Notes under the pieces: model-generated
The model's database searches: none
What the model was told of the DNA's origin: nothing
The model's input: only the letters and a program-made list of their open reading frames with translations
Part shown: piece after piece, positions 22,851-34,305 of the stretch
Position numbering within the stretch: the first letter of the stretch is position 1
Layout of the letters: each line of letters begins with the position of its first letter
Translations under genes and position numbers: made by a program
From: Siphonodentalium dalli
Taxonomy: Eukaryota > Mollusca > Scaphopoda > Gadilida > Siphonodentaliidae
NCBI GenBank assembly: GCA_032622095.1
Contig: CP136062.1
Coordinates: 4,030,001 to 4,094,000 of the forward strand
Length of the DNA stretch: 64,000 nt
Reading direction: 5' to 3'

Positions 22851-23586
22851 GTAACTTATGTAGGACTAATGCCAATGTGTGGGAACTGTTACATCGGAAG
22901 TCGTTCTATCGCTGGTATTGTGATGGTTCTTGCCTGATTTGTTACGGTTCCTTCTGATTGAAAATAATCATTTTTGTGACAAAATCACGCATAATTATAG
23001 ATATCTTGAATATATTATACTTTCCTGAACGAACAGAGGCTGTAGAAGTGACGTGTTATCGAAACCTGAAATCTAGACCACAATTAACTCGATCTTAGCG
23101 AGTTAACGGTTGAATGTCAACATGTTATCACTGAAAATCAAGCCACGTGGACACAATATTCTTTGTTTTTCGTGGCGTATAAACTATGAAACGCATTCTG
23201 AAGACAAACACTGACTATAAAGTATACCCGTGTTATTCGTTTGTAAAATAGTTGAGAAAGTATCCCGATAGGGGTTGATAATTGGGAGCTGTGGCCTCGT
23301 AATCAACACGGGTGCGTGTTACGGTTCTATTTCAAACCAATCATGGCTGTGACGGTTCTGTACATGAGATTTATTCGAACGATTTCTGCACTTTGGTCCG
23401 AAAATCGTCTGTGTGTATCTGACATTTTAAACCAGATAATGGATGTAGCTTATGTAATTTGCATAATTGAACAGGTGCATTAAGAAATAACACAATAAAT
23501 ACCTAATACGGGAGATTACGTGAATATAGTATCATAATCATGCCCGCCTATGTAAGTGACCAATGGTAATATAAATCTACTCTCAG
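22851..23586 (+). repeat. Old tandem duplication, copy 1
   Basis: Pairs with 23820-24503. Shared landmarks, in order: 'ggaactgttacatcggaagtcg', 'gacaaaatcacgcataatta', 'agcgagttaacg', 'gaaacgcattctgaaga', 'tttattcgaacgat'. Copy 1 has an extra ~95 bp near 23270-23370. Divergence is high, so the event is old. No gene family is recognised. Confidence 0.75.
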
Positions 23587-23819
23587 GAGAATATGAGATG
23601 TCATATTCCTTTACTTAATCTGGGCATTATTGAAAGATCCAGGACTGGTGTGACAATATTTCATTGCCAGCCCCATCATAATTCCTCCTGTGAAGTCCGC
23701 CTGAGGGACATTTACACGTGTTTGTCGCCATACATGAATATAACTTATGAAATCAAGTTCAACTGGTGTATATCCCCAACTTTGGTGAAAATGTTCAACA
23801 GTTACAAATTTCTTATCTT

Positions 23820-24503
23820 ACAATCACTGTGTAGGAACTGTTACATCGGAAGTCGTTCTATGACCGGAATTGTGATGGTTCTTGACTGATTTGTCACGGT
23901 TCCTTATGATTAAAAATTATCATTTTCGGGACAAAATCACGCATAATTATGTATATATCTTAAATACATTAAACTTCCTTGAACGAACATAGGCTGCATA
24001 GGTGCCGTTTTACCGAAACCTGAACTTTAGATCACAATTAGCTCGGATATAGCGAGTTAACGTGTAACTATCAACATGTAATCACTGAAAATCAAGCCTT
24101 GTAAACGTAATTTCTTTGTTTTCGGTAGCACACCGACTGTGAAACGCATTCTGAAGACGAACACAAAGTATAAATTGTACCTGTTTTATTCTTCTGTAAA
24201 ATAGCTGAGGAAATATCCCGATGTGTGTCGGTAATTTATTCGAACGATATATGCACATTGGGATCATTTAGTTGTGTGTAACAAACGTTTTAAACCCGAT
24301 AATGGTTACAGCGGATGTTACCTACATAGTCCAACAAGTGTATTAAGAAATACGAGTATAGCTATCTATTACATTCACTTCGAGTGGCATTACATTCACT
24401 TCGAGTGGCAGATACAACATATTGAAAGTAATGTTGGGTATAGGATCATATATACGCGTGCACGCCCGCATAATTGAGCCAATGAAATTAGACATCTACT
24501 GTC
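23820..24503 (+). repeat. Old tandem duplication, copy 2
   Basis: Second copy of 22851-23586, offset about 860-955 bp. It contains its own 21-bp tandem doublet ATTACATTCACTTCGAGTGGC at about 24369-24410. Confidence 0.75.
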
Positions 24504-25002
24504 ATGATATTCTGTTAATTTAAATGGACATGGCTCATTCGAGCTTCCAAATTTTGTCTAAGTAATTTCTAAGGATGTATAAGATTGGTTGCAAATACAA
24601 GAATTGTTGATAAGTATACACCGGCCTCATATGCTCTGAGAAATACATACTGTGGTCGGAGCCCTATTCCAGCTGTTTTATTTTTCGTACAGAAGCGAAA
24701 CAAAGGCTCTTTATTTCTACCATATCAAGAATAGACTAACACGGAACGCTCTTTTCTGTTCCATGTAGTGCAAACATCGGGTTCAAAGTTGCATTTTTCA
24801 TGACTCAAATGTGTCTTTCTGTGACATTATACTGCTCATAGAAAGGTATTTCAAGTATTTATCGAGCTATTTCTATATCGGCAAAACTTAAAAAGCGACT
24901 ATTATTACGAGTATTTTGGAACGCAAACCACCAAGTGACTGTATTTGATAAATGAAGGTCTGTGGTTGAAAGTTCCATGGGGGATATGTGTTCAATTCTA
25001 GC
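24504..25002. other. Non-coding stretch
   Basis: No gene or clear repeat seen between the tandem duplication and the hAT-like end. Confidence 0.4.
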
Positions 25003-25180
25003 CAGGGTTGGGGCGTTTACATGTCAATGTAATCAATTACGATTACAATTACTTTTGATTTACATGATTACGACAATTGATTACATTTTTTTCAAATGTA
25101 ATTGATTACGATTATAATTACTTTAGTAAAATGTAACTGATTACTTTTCGATTACATCTGATTTCAATTTTTATTTTCCG
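25003..25180. mobile_element. hAT-like transposon end
   Basis: Begins CAGGGTTG, a common hAT terminus, followed by many copies of ATTACGATTAC/AATTACTTT-type subterminal motifs in both orientations, as transposase-binding repeats often appear. No matching CAACCCTG end or 8-bp duplication was found downstream, so this is probably a truncated end. Confidence 0.5.
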
Positions 25181-25726
25181 ACTATTTTGATCCCATAGGA
25201 ATAAATAATGAAATAAATCAAATTAAAATATCAAATTTTATTTAATAACAACAAAAAAGCTATAAAATACGTAAACAAGGAACGATTGAACAAATACAAC
25301 AACCAAGCAATAAGCAAATAATCTTTTTACATTAATTTGTTATGTTTTGTCATGGAGTTGTGCACCAACGTATTGGGAATAGACCATGTTATGTGTATTT
25401 ATTTAATTTTATTTATGATCATTTACGGTGAGTTACACTGCCTTCTTATATAGAATTATGTGTCAACAAGTAGTAACAGAATCGTTCACTTTATTGTGAC
25501 GCAAAGCATGCACTTTGACATAAATGGTCCAACTGCGAATACTGATTTTCCCCAACAAACCAATTATAATGGTAGAATGATTCAAAATGGCCGCCACTTT
25601 TTTTCAATATGGCCCCCACATTTATTTTTTAAATGGCCGCCACTGTTGTTTTTCAAAAAGTCGCATGCCAATTTTCTCGGTTCCTTTATATATTAAGGTC
25701 AAACAAAGGGTGCTGTAAGTTGCCCC
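25181..25726. other. Non-coding stretch with short 'atggccgcc' repeats
   Basis: Near 25484 it has AATCGTTCACTTT, close to the tip of the foldback element at 9.64 kb. It continues with 'atggccgccac' repeats like those inside the foldback arms. It may be a fragment of a related repeat; no gene. Confidence 0.45.
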
Positions 25727-25827
25727 CCACAAGACGCATTAAAGAGTCGCCACAAACCCCACCCGATCCAAATTTGACGGCGGTCAACTGAATTTGGATC
25801 GGTGGGGGTGTTTATGGTGTCTTGTGG
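25727..25827. mobile_element. ~100-bp hairpin MITE candidate
   Basis: Arms CCACAAGAC (25727) and GTCTTGTGG (25819-25827) pair. The inner arms 25754-25775 and 25791-25813 (AAACCCCACCCGATCCAAAT against its complement) also pair. No flanking duplication was established. Confidence 0.6.
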
Positions 25828-26101
25828 ACACATGTTTTAATTTCATTTTGTCCGCAGTTGTCATTTCACCTTGATGCAGTATGAACGATAAAGTGAGTGC
25901 GAGTCGATTTAGCCAGTCCGTGTACTGGTATATATGTATATAGTTTGTAATTAAGTTAGTTTTAACTCTATTTTGGGCTTACTTGTGCAATTCGGGTAAT
26001 TTATATAAATGCTTCGTATACAAATTAGGAACTAAGCATATACGAGCGTATTAACATTTCACTCGATGACATTTTGGATGGTTCGAGCGAAATGAAAACT
26101 A
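25828..26101. other. Single-copy spacer before the mosaic
   Basis: No gene. Ends at the breakpoint near 26102 where sequence shared with 38.1 and 49.7 kb begins. Confidence 0.4.
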
Positions 26102-26649
26102 TAATAATTTTATGATGTAACGATCATTTCGAGCGGCGATCGTGATTTCGTCGGACGCCATTCTCGTAAAAAACTTGATTCCTCAGACCATCGCTCGCAG
26201 TTGTTGATGATGGCAGAAGAAGTCTTGCTCCTGACTGACTGTACCCTTCTGTATGGAACCTCTCCTTTTCTCAGTGGACATTGTTATCTGTGGCGCCACA
26301 AACCATCCTTCAAGAAAAACGCTAAGCAACTTTCACATGGCAAATAGTCTGATGGTGAAACATCTCCACTCATCTTCCGTGACCACACAACAAGCATTCC
26401 TTTGCCACTTTTCAACACATCCATGTTATGTTGCAAATCACCGGAATTCCGAAGTCTCAGGAGTTCATTTTTCTTTTCAGTCGAATTTTTCTCGAGATGC
26501 AGAATTGCTTTGATTTCCTTTTCACCACTATGGGGCCCAAAAAAATGTTTTGTCAAATTCGTAAATCCATACTGACAAAAAAGGCAGAAGTGAATTTTAC
26601 CCCAGCGTCTTTTTCCTCCGTCATTATTGCATGGCTGTACCGTGATCAT
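26102..26649 (-). pseudogene. Tyrosine-recombinase gene, N-terminal zinc-finger part (copy 1)
   Basis: Read on the minus strand, this encodes the N-terminal part of the recombinase family whose catalytic half lies at 31.7, 43.9 and 47 kb. A CX2CX9HX4H finger (CLFC...H...H) is followed by a conserved RNSGDLQHNMDVLKSGKG-like block and a second finger, LPCESC...LWRH, whose last cysteine is reached only after a frameshift. A further block (MASDEITIAARNDRYIIK) sits at the left edge. The copy is cut at about 26102. It lies head-to-head with the hAT-like gene at 26818. The plus-strand frame over the same bases is a shadow. Confidence 0.75.
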
Positions 26650-26817
26650 GTTCTGAGAAATTTCGGGGTTAACAGTGTGGTCTAGTCCTCGTTGTAAACT
26701 AGAACCCTGTGCCAGATGTGCTTCATTTCTGGGAGAGTTTGCAGCAGGAAAGGATTATGAAATAGGCGCAAAAACTTCTGACATGTCCGATATATTTACG
26801 GAAGAAATCTGAATAGG

Positions 26818-27099
26818 ATGTTAACCATTCTAACATCATACTATTCAGATGGAGAGGTTAGAGTTGAGCATCTCTGCTCAGTGGAAGTTATTAAGGTAGA
26901 TGCTTTTTCTATTTACAATGCTGTGTGTGATATCTTTGACAACCAGCATATACCTTGGAAGAATTGTGTTTCGATTCTCCTTGACTCGTGCAATGTAATG
27001 CAATGCTTAAGCGCAAATAAATATAAATTTGAAAAGGGGCTCCCATATGTATCCGCATATAAGTGTACAGTACACACTTATAAGTGGATGATTAAATGA
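26818..27099 (+). pseudogene. hAT-like transposase, N-terminal fragment (copy 1)
   Basis: A 93-codon fragment with the block IPWKNCVSILLDSCNVM, which matches the '(V)S..xDxxxxM' acidic motif region of hAT-like RNase-H-fold transposases found in many aquatic animals. The sequence after the motif is degraded and the frame stops at 27099. The next conserved part of the protein resumes near 28826. The start codon is not assured, and the real 5' end may lie closer to the divergent recombinase gene (gap 26650-26817). Confidence 0.6.
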
Positions 27100-28825
27100 A
27101 TAATCTTCAACTATTATGGCCGATTAGTCAACCTTCAAATCTCATAGTCGTGGCAACTCAATGCATAACCATTTTTTTTGGTTAAGCAATTTTTAAAGGC
27201 CTGTATTCACCTCGTAAAGGTAGTCTATAGACTAGGCGAATATAGCAGGGGCGTATATACATGTAGATGGGCAGCACAGATCTCGTTACGGGCTCTGTGG
27301 TCACAACAAAAACAATTCTGTTATATAAACTAAAGTTAGATCCGTTGTCCATAGATATTCATGTGACCTTCACAATGGCATATAATTTTTGTCAAGAATC
27401 ACTTAGAAATTCATTGAATTCCCCATTCAAATTGTGACACATTACCTCCCTCTTAAATATAGATTTAAATTTTGTGACTATCTAAATATAATTGTGACTT
27501 TCTATCAGTTACGTGGAAGTGGGGGGGGGGGGGGGGGGGGTAAAAAAAAAATTACAGGGTACTAGGTCCCCGTTGGTGGGTGTTTCGCAGGCCCCCGAAA
27601 CAGATTTTTCCAACATTTTCAGACATTTTGCAAGTTTTTTTCCAAAACAACTTTTGAGACAAATTAGAGCTATTAACTCAAGTAAAAGCATGAGAAACCC
27701 AAAGAAAGGCACATGTAAGCCTCATACAAGGAAGGGTGGCTCCCTGTATTTAGATTATGTTGACAAATTTTCACCTAACTTGCTGAAATCATGGGGTTGG
27801 TGTAGTTTCACAGGCGGGAAAAAATTGCAATCACAAAAAATTCCATTCATATTTTTAAACACAGTTTCTAGGATATAGTTGAAGTTAATTGATAACAAAT
27901 GAGGCCAAATTAAGAGATTTAGCTTGCAACACGCTGAGACGCTAATTTCCAGTAACTCTATAATGTCCGCAATATCAGAAATCGTCTCAGGACATTGACG
28001 AGTTACATATTAATTAGAAAGTCCTAGGACTGTGGCGACTGGGGTCTGTGGCCTTGTGTTCAACTTCGACATTAATTTCATTGATGAACTCACTTACAAA
28101 TCATAATAATCATTTGATTATGTTGACAACAATGGCATCAAGGTCAATCGCGTGGACAAAGTCGGCCAGCATCCTAAAATCCTCCCACAATAAAACATAA
28201 ACTCGATATTCCCGTCCTGAGGCTGAATAAGAATTAGGGCATCTCAATTCTCTTTCAAATTCAATTTGTTTACGGACGCAGTAACCCACACATTCCTTGG
28301 AACAATCATAGCAAGTAGATAAAATAAATCCAACCGCCTCGCGTGACAGCATATTGGAAAATTAATTTTCTTCCTTTGGTTCATGATCAGGTTGTGAATA
28401 GTGTTTTTAATTTTCATCCAATTGAATCTTTTCAATTGTTTGTTTGTAGCTACATGTGTATAGCACTCTCACATTCGGATTTCTTCAATTCTCTGCACAT
28501 AGTGATGTTGGCTTTGAATATTGTTTTTAACAACTCCGTCTCCTGTTTGGTTAGTCAAAAAGTTCGGACATGACCCATTTTCTAGAGGCCATAAATAGTC
28601 ATTGGGAGCAACTCGCATACCAAATTTTTTGAAACCGTTCACAAATGTCAAAGTTGTAAGGCATTCTTTAAGTCCGCCCGCCTGCCTGCCGCCCGCCCGC
28701 GCACACCAACCGTCCCTCATCAAACCAAAACACAAATCAGTTGAATGTGCTATTAAATGTCCTCATAGTGGTGAACATCCATACAAAAAATTTATTCAAA
28801 TTGGTTCATAAAAACAATATGTGAT
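27100..28825. other. Insert between hAT-like exons, with an unidentified minus-strand coding-like fragment
   Basis: Shared with 50.6-51.95 kb. Copy 1 alone has an extra segment (about 27144-27540) ending in a ~20-bp G-run and an A-run. On the minus strand 28110-28735 holds overlapping open frames; parts recur at 34310-34680 and 51269-51865. One frame has a basic stretch (KRFNWMKIKNTIHN), another is cysteine-rich (CYDCSKECVGYC). The family is not recognised, and conservation among copies only reflects recent duplication. A GC-rich microsatellite-like run (gcctgcctgccgcccgcc) near 28680 varies in length among copies. Confidence 0.45.
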
Positions 28826-29236
28826 ATAGTTGGAGTCAGAGCTACTATGCCAGAGAGGTTTATAAAACATCGCTGGCTGTCTGTTTATGATAGATCAGTG
28901 GACACAGAGAGGTTATTCCCTGCCTTGCAAATTTTCTATTACGGATTTATCCATCAAAGTTTAAGAGCTGACTACAAAGATGTGATAGATGAAATATATA
29001 AGACCTTGAACATCAGCAACGAGTCAAGAGCAGAAATAGAGAAAATGCATACAACACTGAGGAAAAAGAACATGACGAAAGAGGGAACTGACAGAAAAAA
29101 GAGTTGTCAAGAGTTGTTGAAAGCATATGTCTGTTTATTTCAAACAAAGGACACATTGGTTCACCAATTGCATGATAAACAGCTGGACACCTTCAAGCAA
29201 TTTCTTTCCTGTTTTATAAAGAAACAAACATGCTGA
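28826..29236 (+). pseudogene. hAT-like transposase, central fragment (copy 1)
   Basis: The frame upstream of the ATG at 28847 is also open (ICDIVGVRAT). The key motif is RFIKHRWLSVYD, equivalent to the 'RW.S' segment of hAT transposases. It ends ...FLSCFIK and then leaves the conserved frame. Compared with 51.98 kb, about 88 bp around VEVLFFTQDK are missing, a clear internal deletion. Confidence 0.7.
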
Positions 29237-30031
29237 GGTAAATCCTGCAGTCTGATTATAAGTATTACCTCATCATGTTGGTGTCATAAAATGTATGCCA
29301 CTTTTGAAAATTATGATGCCAAAAGTTCATCGTAGGCTCATAATGCTGTAAGGTTCAAAGTCAATTTTAAGTACCGTAAAGCGGGGTTACTTTGGCCCAA
29401 AAACAAAAAAGTTTTCTCAAACCGCGATACAATTAACAGTATACTCCCATTCTAAGAGTATACATCTTATTAACTTTATTCCAGTATTTTATTTACCAAG
29501 AAAAATGTTTTCTGAAGAAATTTGAGACAAAATGGATTCCAGGTAAGCTAAAATACTAGATGTAAACAAGTATTTCATAAGCGCTAAAAATAGAACCTTC
29601 CCAAAATCCTTATGGTGTGGTCACATGACCAAGGTCAAAAAAGTTGTATGTTTTATGACTTCTGAGCATTGTTATGACATTAACAGCTGCTTAAGGATAT
29701 GATAGGCATAATATATCAGTTTTACTTGCTTTAGAGTTAATGATTTGAAGTTTCAATTCAGTAGGCGTGGCACATAAAGATTTGCACCAAACAATAATCG
29801 CCAAAAATGGCTATATGAGTATTCTGAGGTCGGGAAGATGATTTTTCAGCGTGTATTTTTTTTTATGACTGACCCAATCCCCCCGCCCCCGAGTTCATAG
29901 GCTTTTTTCGAATGGTCGCTTTGTCCATGTTTCTGAGAATATCTTTGAGATTAAGCTGAAATTTGCATAAATTGTTTTGCTTCAAGTACTTTGCTATTAA
30001 ACTGATTCAAATTTCAAAATGAAGGGATCGC

Positions 30032-30829
30032 GTGCTTAATACTTCGAAAGCCAGTATCTCCTTAATGTACTGTGGATCTGCTGAAGGAGAGTTGCTACCA
30101 CCTTATGTGGTATACAAAGCGGAGCACCTGTGGTCAACAAGGACATACGGTGGACCACCTGGGACGCGTTACAATAGGTCAAAATCCGGTTGGTTTGATT
30201 CTACTTCATTCGAAGATTGGTTTTTCACCATCGCTCTACCACGTATGAAGAAGAAGGCTGGAAAGAAAGTGATACTTGGTGACAATTTATCAACCCACAT
30301 TAACCCTGAAGTACTGAAGGCATGTGCTGAGAATGACATAGCGTTTGTTTGCCTTCCGGCAAATTGTACCCACCTGACCCAGCCACTGGACATTGCTTTT
30401 TTCCGGGCCATGAAGATAAAATGGAGATTGTTATTGACTGATTGGAAGAAGCGGGAAAAGTCGGCAAGCGCTATACCCAAGGATGTGTTCCCAATACAGC
30501 TGGCGAAACTGCATGATGCAATCTCTGATAATTTTTCTGAGAATCTTAAGTCCGGTTTCAGGAAAGCTGGGATTTGGCCAATTAACAAGAATGAAATTTT
30601 AGATCGACTTCCTCACAGGTGTGACAGCACAAACTTAATCGGAATTAGCTTCAATGAATACCATGGTGATTTAAGAGGTGAAGTTGCGAAAGAGCCCCGA
30701 CTGAAACGAAAGAAGTTAAACATCGAACCTGGAAAAAGTGTGTCTTATGAAGACATCAAATGCAGTGAAAAAAGTTCTGAAGCAGCAGCGGCTCCATGTG
30801 TTGAGAACAATCTAAGGCATGCTAGATGA
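30032..30829 (+). pseudogene. Pogo-like DDE transposase, 5'-truncated (copy 1)
   Basis: 265 codons of a DDE_1-type transposase. The second and third catalytic aspartates are seen as GDN (D84) and QPLD (D120), 35 residues apart; the typical GELLPPYVVYKA and RYNRSKSGWFD blocks precede them, and a SGFRKAGIWPIN block follows. The family normally starts with a CENP-B-type helix-turn-helix and carries the first D upstream; both are absent, so the enzyme cannot be active. The C-terminal 46 codons of the exon are replaced after VENN by a deletion junction. The likely function when intact was cut-and-paste transposition at TA. Confidence 0.85.
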
Positions 30830-31039
30830 ATACTGCGCGATTTAATGGGAAACTTCACATGAATTGCTTACCTTTTATTTTCGTAGGACTTTTGTACTTT
30901 AAACAATTCTCAAACAATAATTAAAGTATAAATGACATTAGTTCAATAATACTATAATAGTGTCTACAATAATAATCATCTTGACGCATTGAAGAGGAAG
31001 GTTAACACATGTTCATCACACCATCGTTTCTTGTTTCAG

Positions 31040-31297
31040 GTGATTGGGTCGTGGTGAATTATGAGGGGTCGCCATTTCCTGGTCAGGTAGAGACTGTTGA
31101 AGTTACTGGCGCTGAAGAAAAATGTTATGGTCAAGTGTGATACCACAGGCTGGAAATGGCCAAAGACAAGAGACCAGATTCTTAACCATTTTAGTGACAT
31201 TCTTGAGAATATTGATATATCTTCTATTGTGCCTTACAATGATAGGGGTGTCTTCAAGATAGAGTGTGGAATTATATTTCAGACCTGGGGTGTATAG
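31040..31297 (+). pseudogene. Pogo-like transposase C-terminal exon (copy 1)
   Basis: Follows a good acceptor (TTTCTTGTTTCAG ending 31039). It starts GDWVVVNYEGSPFPGQVE and continues, after a frameshift near 31120, as MVKCDTTGWKWPK...RGVFKIE. This WKWP-containing tail is usual for intron-bearing pogo-like transposases. The same frameshift is present at 43.15 kb. Confidence 0.7.
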
Positions 31298-31753
31298 TGA
31301 GACCTTCCGGAAATAGATTTCTCTATGTTGTACAAGTAATGTGCAGCACTGTGTCTGACACAATTGTTGACATACATGTATAATTATGTGTTAGAATGTG
31401 TTATATCAGTCATATCCCTGAATTGTGTTTGCTTAATTAATATAAGTATGTTATTTCTGTTGTCTTGTTTGTTTTAAAACTACCCAAGTGTATACGCACT
31501 TGTCATCAGCATTGACTAATGGTGCAAAAACAATTGGTGGCCAAAGTTACCCAACAGGTGGGGTAACTTTGGCCACCCACAAACAAAACAAAACTAACAC
31601 ATTCTAGTATAGTCTCAGGTATTGCATATTTGTGACATTGTAGACACATCAGGTCCGCATATTTAAGCAACTAGAAATTAGTGATAGGTTTCTTTGTTAT
31701 AAGTTATCAAGTAAGGAAGGCAAAAAGTGGGCCAAAGTAAACCCGCTTTACGG

Positions 31754-32291
31754 TATAGATGAAACTACCTTCTTCCACATAGTCTGTCTTCCACCGTATT
31801 TCATCGAGCGATTTCCCGCTATACTTTCCTACAGTGCCTTGGTCAAACGCATGTAATAATCTACCCATCCTGACAACTTGTATTGTCTCCTGTGGTAGAC
31901 GGTAAAATGTTTTATGCACTTCCATGTCGTGACCCATGAACTCTGCCATAGTTTCCAAATCCTGCTTGCTGAGGTTCAATATCTGTGACACGGTCGCTAC
32001 ATGTTTCCTTAACTTTGTGCTGGTTATCGAACCAGGAAATTTTAAATCTGCTTCTTTAGAAAACCTCCTCATAACGTCAGCACTTCTGATGGAATTTCGT
32101 GAATCGAAATTTGATCTAGCGAAAACATAAGGATTTTCATCATGAACTCCTGCTTCCGTTCGGAATATTAGCAACAAATCGATGCTCTGCTCACACCGCT
32201 TTGTAATTAGCACAGGAACAGTACGCCCCTTTTCCCCCTCGTATTCAACTCTGGAAAACATCGCACATAATGCCTTTTCCAAGAAACTTTT
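31754..32291 (-). pseudogene. Tyrosine recombinase, catalytic C-terminus (copy 2)
   Basis: Minus-strand frame carrying the C-terminal catalytic boxes of the tyrosine recombinase fold: TKLRKH (box II R and H), FMGHD (GH), and the tyrosine in KTFYRLP. The first arginine (box I) is missing because the copy is fused at about 32291 to a hAT-like segment on the other strand. A single-base deletion near the C-terminus alters the last residues compared with 43.85 kb. The gene is broken. Confidence 0.8.
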
Positions 32292-33213
32292 CTTCACACA
32301 GGACAAGACTCAGCTTCAACTGGCTTTCTCAAATGCAAGTGTCCTGAGTATATTGAAAGCATATGTCTGTTTATTTCAAACAAAGGACACATTGGTTCAC
32401 CAATTGCATGATAAACAGCTGGACACCTTCAAGCAATTTCTTTCCTGTTTTATAAAGCCAGAAGTTATATCCGAGAAGTCGACAAAGTTTTTGAAAAAGT
32501 TGAACATGGCTGACAAGAAAAATCTCAATGACAGGAATATTTATTATGGAAACGAGGCAAAGAAAATCATAGCAAAGCTTGAAGAGAATGACTCGCAGGT
32601 GGAAGAGTTTAAGGCGAATGCTGAGGATGCCTATATTAATTGTGCGGGATATATGCAAAAAAGCTACCCCTAAACAGTGACATTCTAAAGACTCTTTCGT
32701 GCATTGACCCACTGGTAAGACCGCATCCATCACCTTACAGGGATTGGACTAGAAGGGCTTTCAAAACATTTGGAGAATTTTCTAACAGATGCTGATCATG
32801 ATGATATCCACTGAGATTAGGGCCTACCAAATCGATGGAAGTCTGCCAGATTATGACTATAAAGAAGGAAAGATAGTACAGTGGTGGGCTGGAGTATTTG
32901 CCACAGAGAAATATCCATAACTCTCTAAAATAGTGAAGGCTGCATTGTCCATCTTCCATGGCCCCATGGTTGAGTCTTCATTTAACCTTATGGGTGATAT
33001 TATCGACGTCCGTTCAACAAGGCTCAACGCAGAAACATTTAATGCCATTCAGAGTATTAAATATGGCTTGCGGGCGAGAAACAGCACCAGTCTAAAATAT
33101 TTTGAAAGGAAGGACCCTCTCCATTCGCCTGTACATCGGGATATATGCAGAAATTTAAGGAGTGCAGCGTCATATTACAAAAAGGAGAAGGAGAAGCAAG
33201 CTGTTGGGCCATA
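32292..33213 (+). pseudogene. hAT-like transposase, C-terminal half (copy in deleted element 1)
   Basis: Begins inside the gene at FFTQDKTQLQLAF, continues through CFIKPEVISEKSTKF and NCAGYMQKSYPL, then loses frame at several points (32700-32930) and resumes as ALSIFHGPMVESSFNLMGDII, the hAT C-terminal dimerisation-type segment. It ends KEKEKQAVGP, where the ~1-kb element at 33224 interrupts. The final basic exon is preserved only at 46386. Confidence 0.8.
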
Positions 33214-33223
33214 ATTAATAATA

Positions 33224-34265
33224 TGTTTGTTTCCCCTCGCCCGACCGCCCCATTTTAAACCCGCCGACTGAGATTATTATTTGCGTCTCGTTGGTAAAAA
33301 ATTATTTATATTCATGTTCAGGAAATCGGCATTCCTCCGGTCCATTTCCGGTGTTTTTTAATTCCGCGTTTTTGCTTTTCCGCTTTACCGACGTTAAACT
33401 TCCGGGTGATGTTTGTTGACATTTCGCGATGGATTAGTCTGCTAAAAAGCAGAAAATATCTGCAAGTCTCTGTGTTAACATCGTTTTGAAAAATGGCGAC
33501 AAAAATACGACATTAATTAAGAATAGGATCGGCGAATATGACACAGAACGCACGTGGTCCGATGTGTTGGAAAGTTTGCTAACCGGCAATGACAAGGTCA
33601 CGGAGGTGAAGTTGAAAAACAGCGTGGTAGCTGTCAGCGTTTCGCAAACCGGAACGGACACTGTCAATGTATTTTCGTGCGATTCGGGCGAAGCTGTTCA
33701 GGTGATAATGGACTTCGACCCAAAATTGAAATTTGTGAAATTTCTTGTCAGTGAACCAGGACTGCAGAGTGCTATAATTTCAACTAAATAAATTAGTCGT
33801 GCTCGACTGTCGGACTCCATTTGGATACATTTTAAGTGGTATGACTACCCACTAACAGACTTCCAGGAAAGGTTCTATAGAGTAATTGAAGACTCCAAAT
33901 GTCGCAATGCTCACCAGTGAACTAAATGTAGATAATAAGATAGTCCTTGAATTTGATGCATCACAGGTGCCTATAGAACCAATAATTAAGAAATGAATTT
34001 TCCTATCCATGACTTGTCTCATATCAAATATTTCACACTGTTGACATTCGTGTGTGAAACCTTAAATTGTTAATTTAATTCATTCAAACTTAATAAAACA
34101 TGAAGTACATGTTCTGACATGATCTTTTAACAATCAAACCATATTCCAAAGGCCTAAATACTTTCCGATATAACTATTGTAGTTTTGGCAAAAACAATAA
34201 ATAATATTTTACCTACCTACCTACCCAAGTAAAAAATTTAGGGTAGGGAGAGGGGAAACACAAAA
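33224..34265 (+). mobile_element. Unclassified ~1-kb element with imperfect CCCCTC ends (copy 1)
   Basis: TTTGTTTCCCCTCGCCCGAC at 33225 is mirrored by the complement of GGGTAGGGAGAGGGGAAACA ending about 34260. It sits inside the hAT-like C-terminus. Near its right end is a CTACCC-AAGTAAAAAATTTA-GGGTAG hairpin preceded by a CCTACCTACC run. It carries one coding-like segment (33430-33996). Target duplication not resolved. Confidence 0.55.
33430..33996 (+). pseudogene. Unrecognised coding-like segment with shared early stop
   Basis: Reads M-D-stop-SAKKQKISASL... and remains open for about 115 codons, then continues in shifted frames (FKWYDYPLTDFQERFYRVIED; later VDNKIVLEFDASQVPIEP) to 33996. 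The TAG at codon 3 is identical in the second copy (45.5 kb), so the lesion predates duplication. Composition is protein-like; no family is recognised. It could be a first exon of the element's own gene. Confidence 0.45.
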
Positions 34266-34305
34266 TCTTATAAGTGTGGCCTTGTAGAGAAAAAGCAGAA
34301 ACTCA

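Larger units (their letters stand above)
29372..31755 (+). mobile_element. Pogo-like DNA transposon, copy 1 (internally deleted)
   Basis: The ends CCGTAAAGCGGGGTTACTTT (29374) and its near complement ending CTTTACGG at 31753 are each flanked by TA (29372-29373, 31754-31755), the Tc1/mariner-pogo target. Inside is a DDE transposase exon and a C-terminal exon. A subterminal hairpin at 31536-31577 repeats the GGTTACTTTGGCC core in inverted form. The N-terminal coding part (DNA-binding domain, first catalytic D) is missing. Compared with copy 2 it also lacks about 450 bp near 30812 and a 19-bp repeat next to the 5' end. Confidence 0.9.

Noticed and set aside
26253-26513. Plus-strand 86-codon frame (also at 49809-50069)
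   Set aside because: It is the complement of the recombinase zinc-finger coding sequence, whose minus-strand frame carries the recognisable motifs.
27509-27878. Frames with glycine or proline runs around the G-homopolymer
   Set aside because: The runs are the homopolymer read in frame; the rest lacks a family signature and differs between copies through indels.
31707-32306. Single intact 199-codon minus-strand gene
   Set aside because: The first residues derive from opposite-strand hAT-like sequence and the last from a frameshift into pogo end sequence; the recombinase part is a fragment without box I.
33430-33500. Short TCTGCT-AAAA-AGCAGA hairpin as a regulatory stem
   Set aside because: Six base pairs near coding-like sequence is expected by chance at this scale and has no supporting context.
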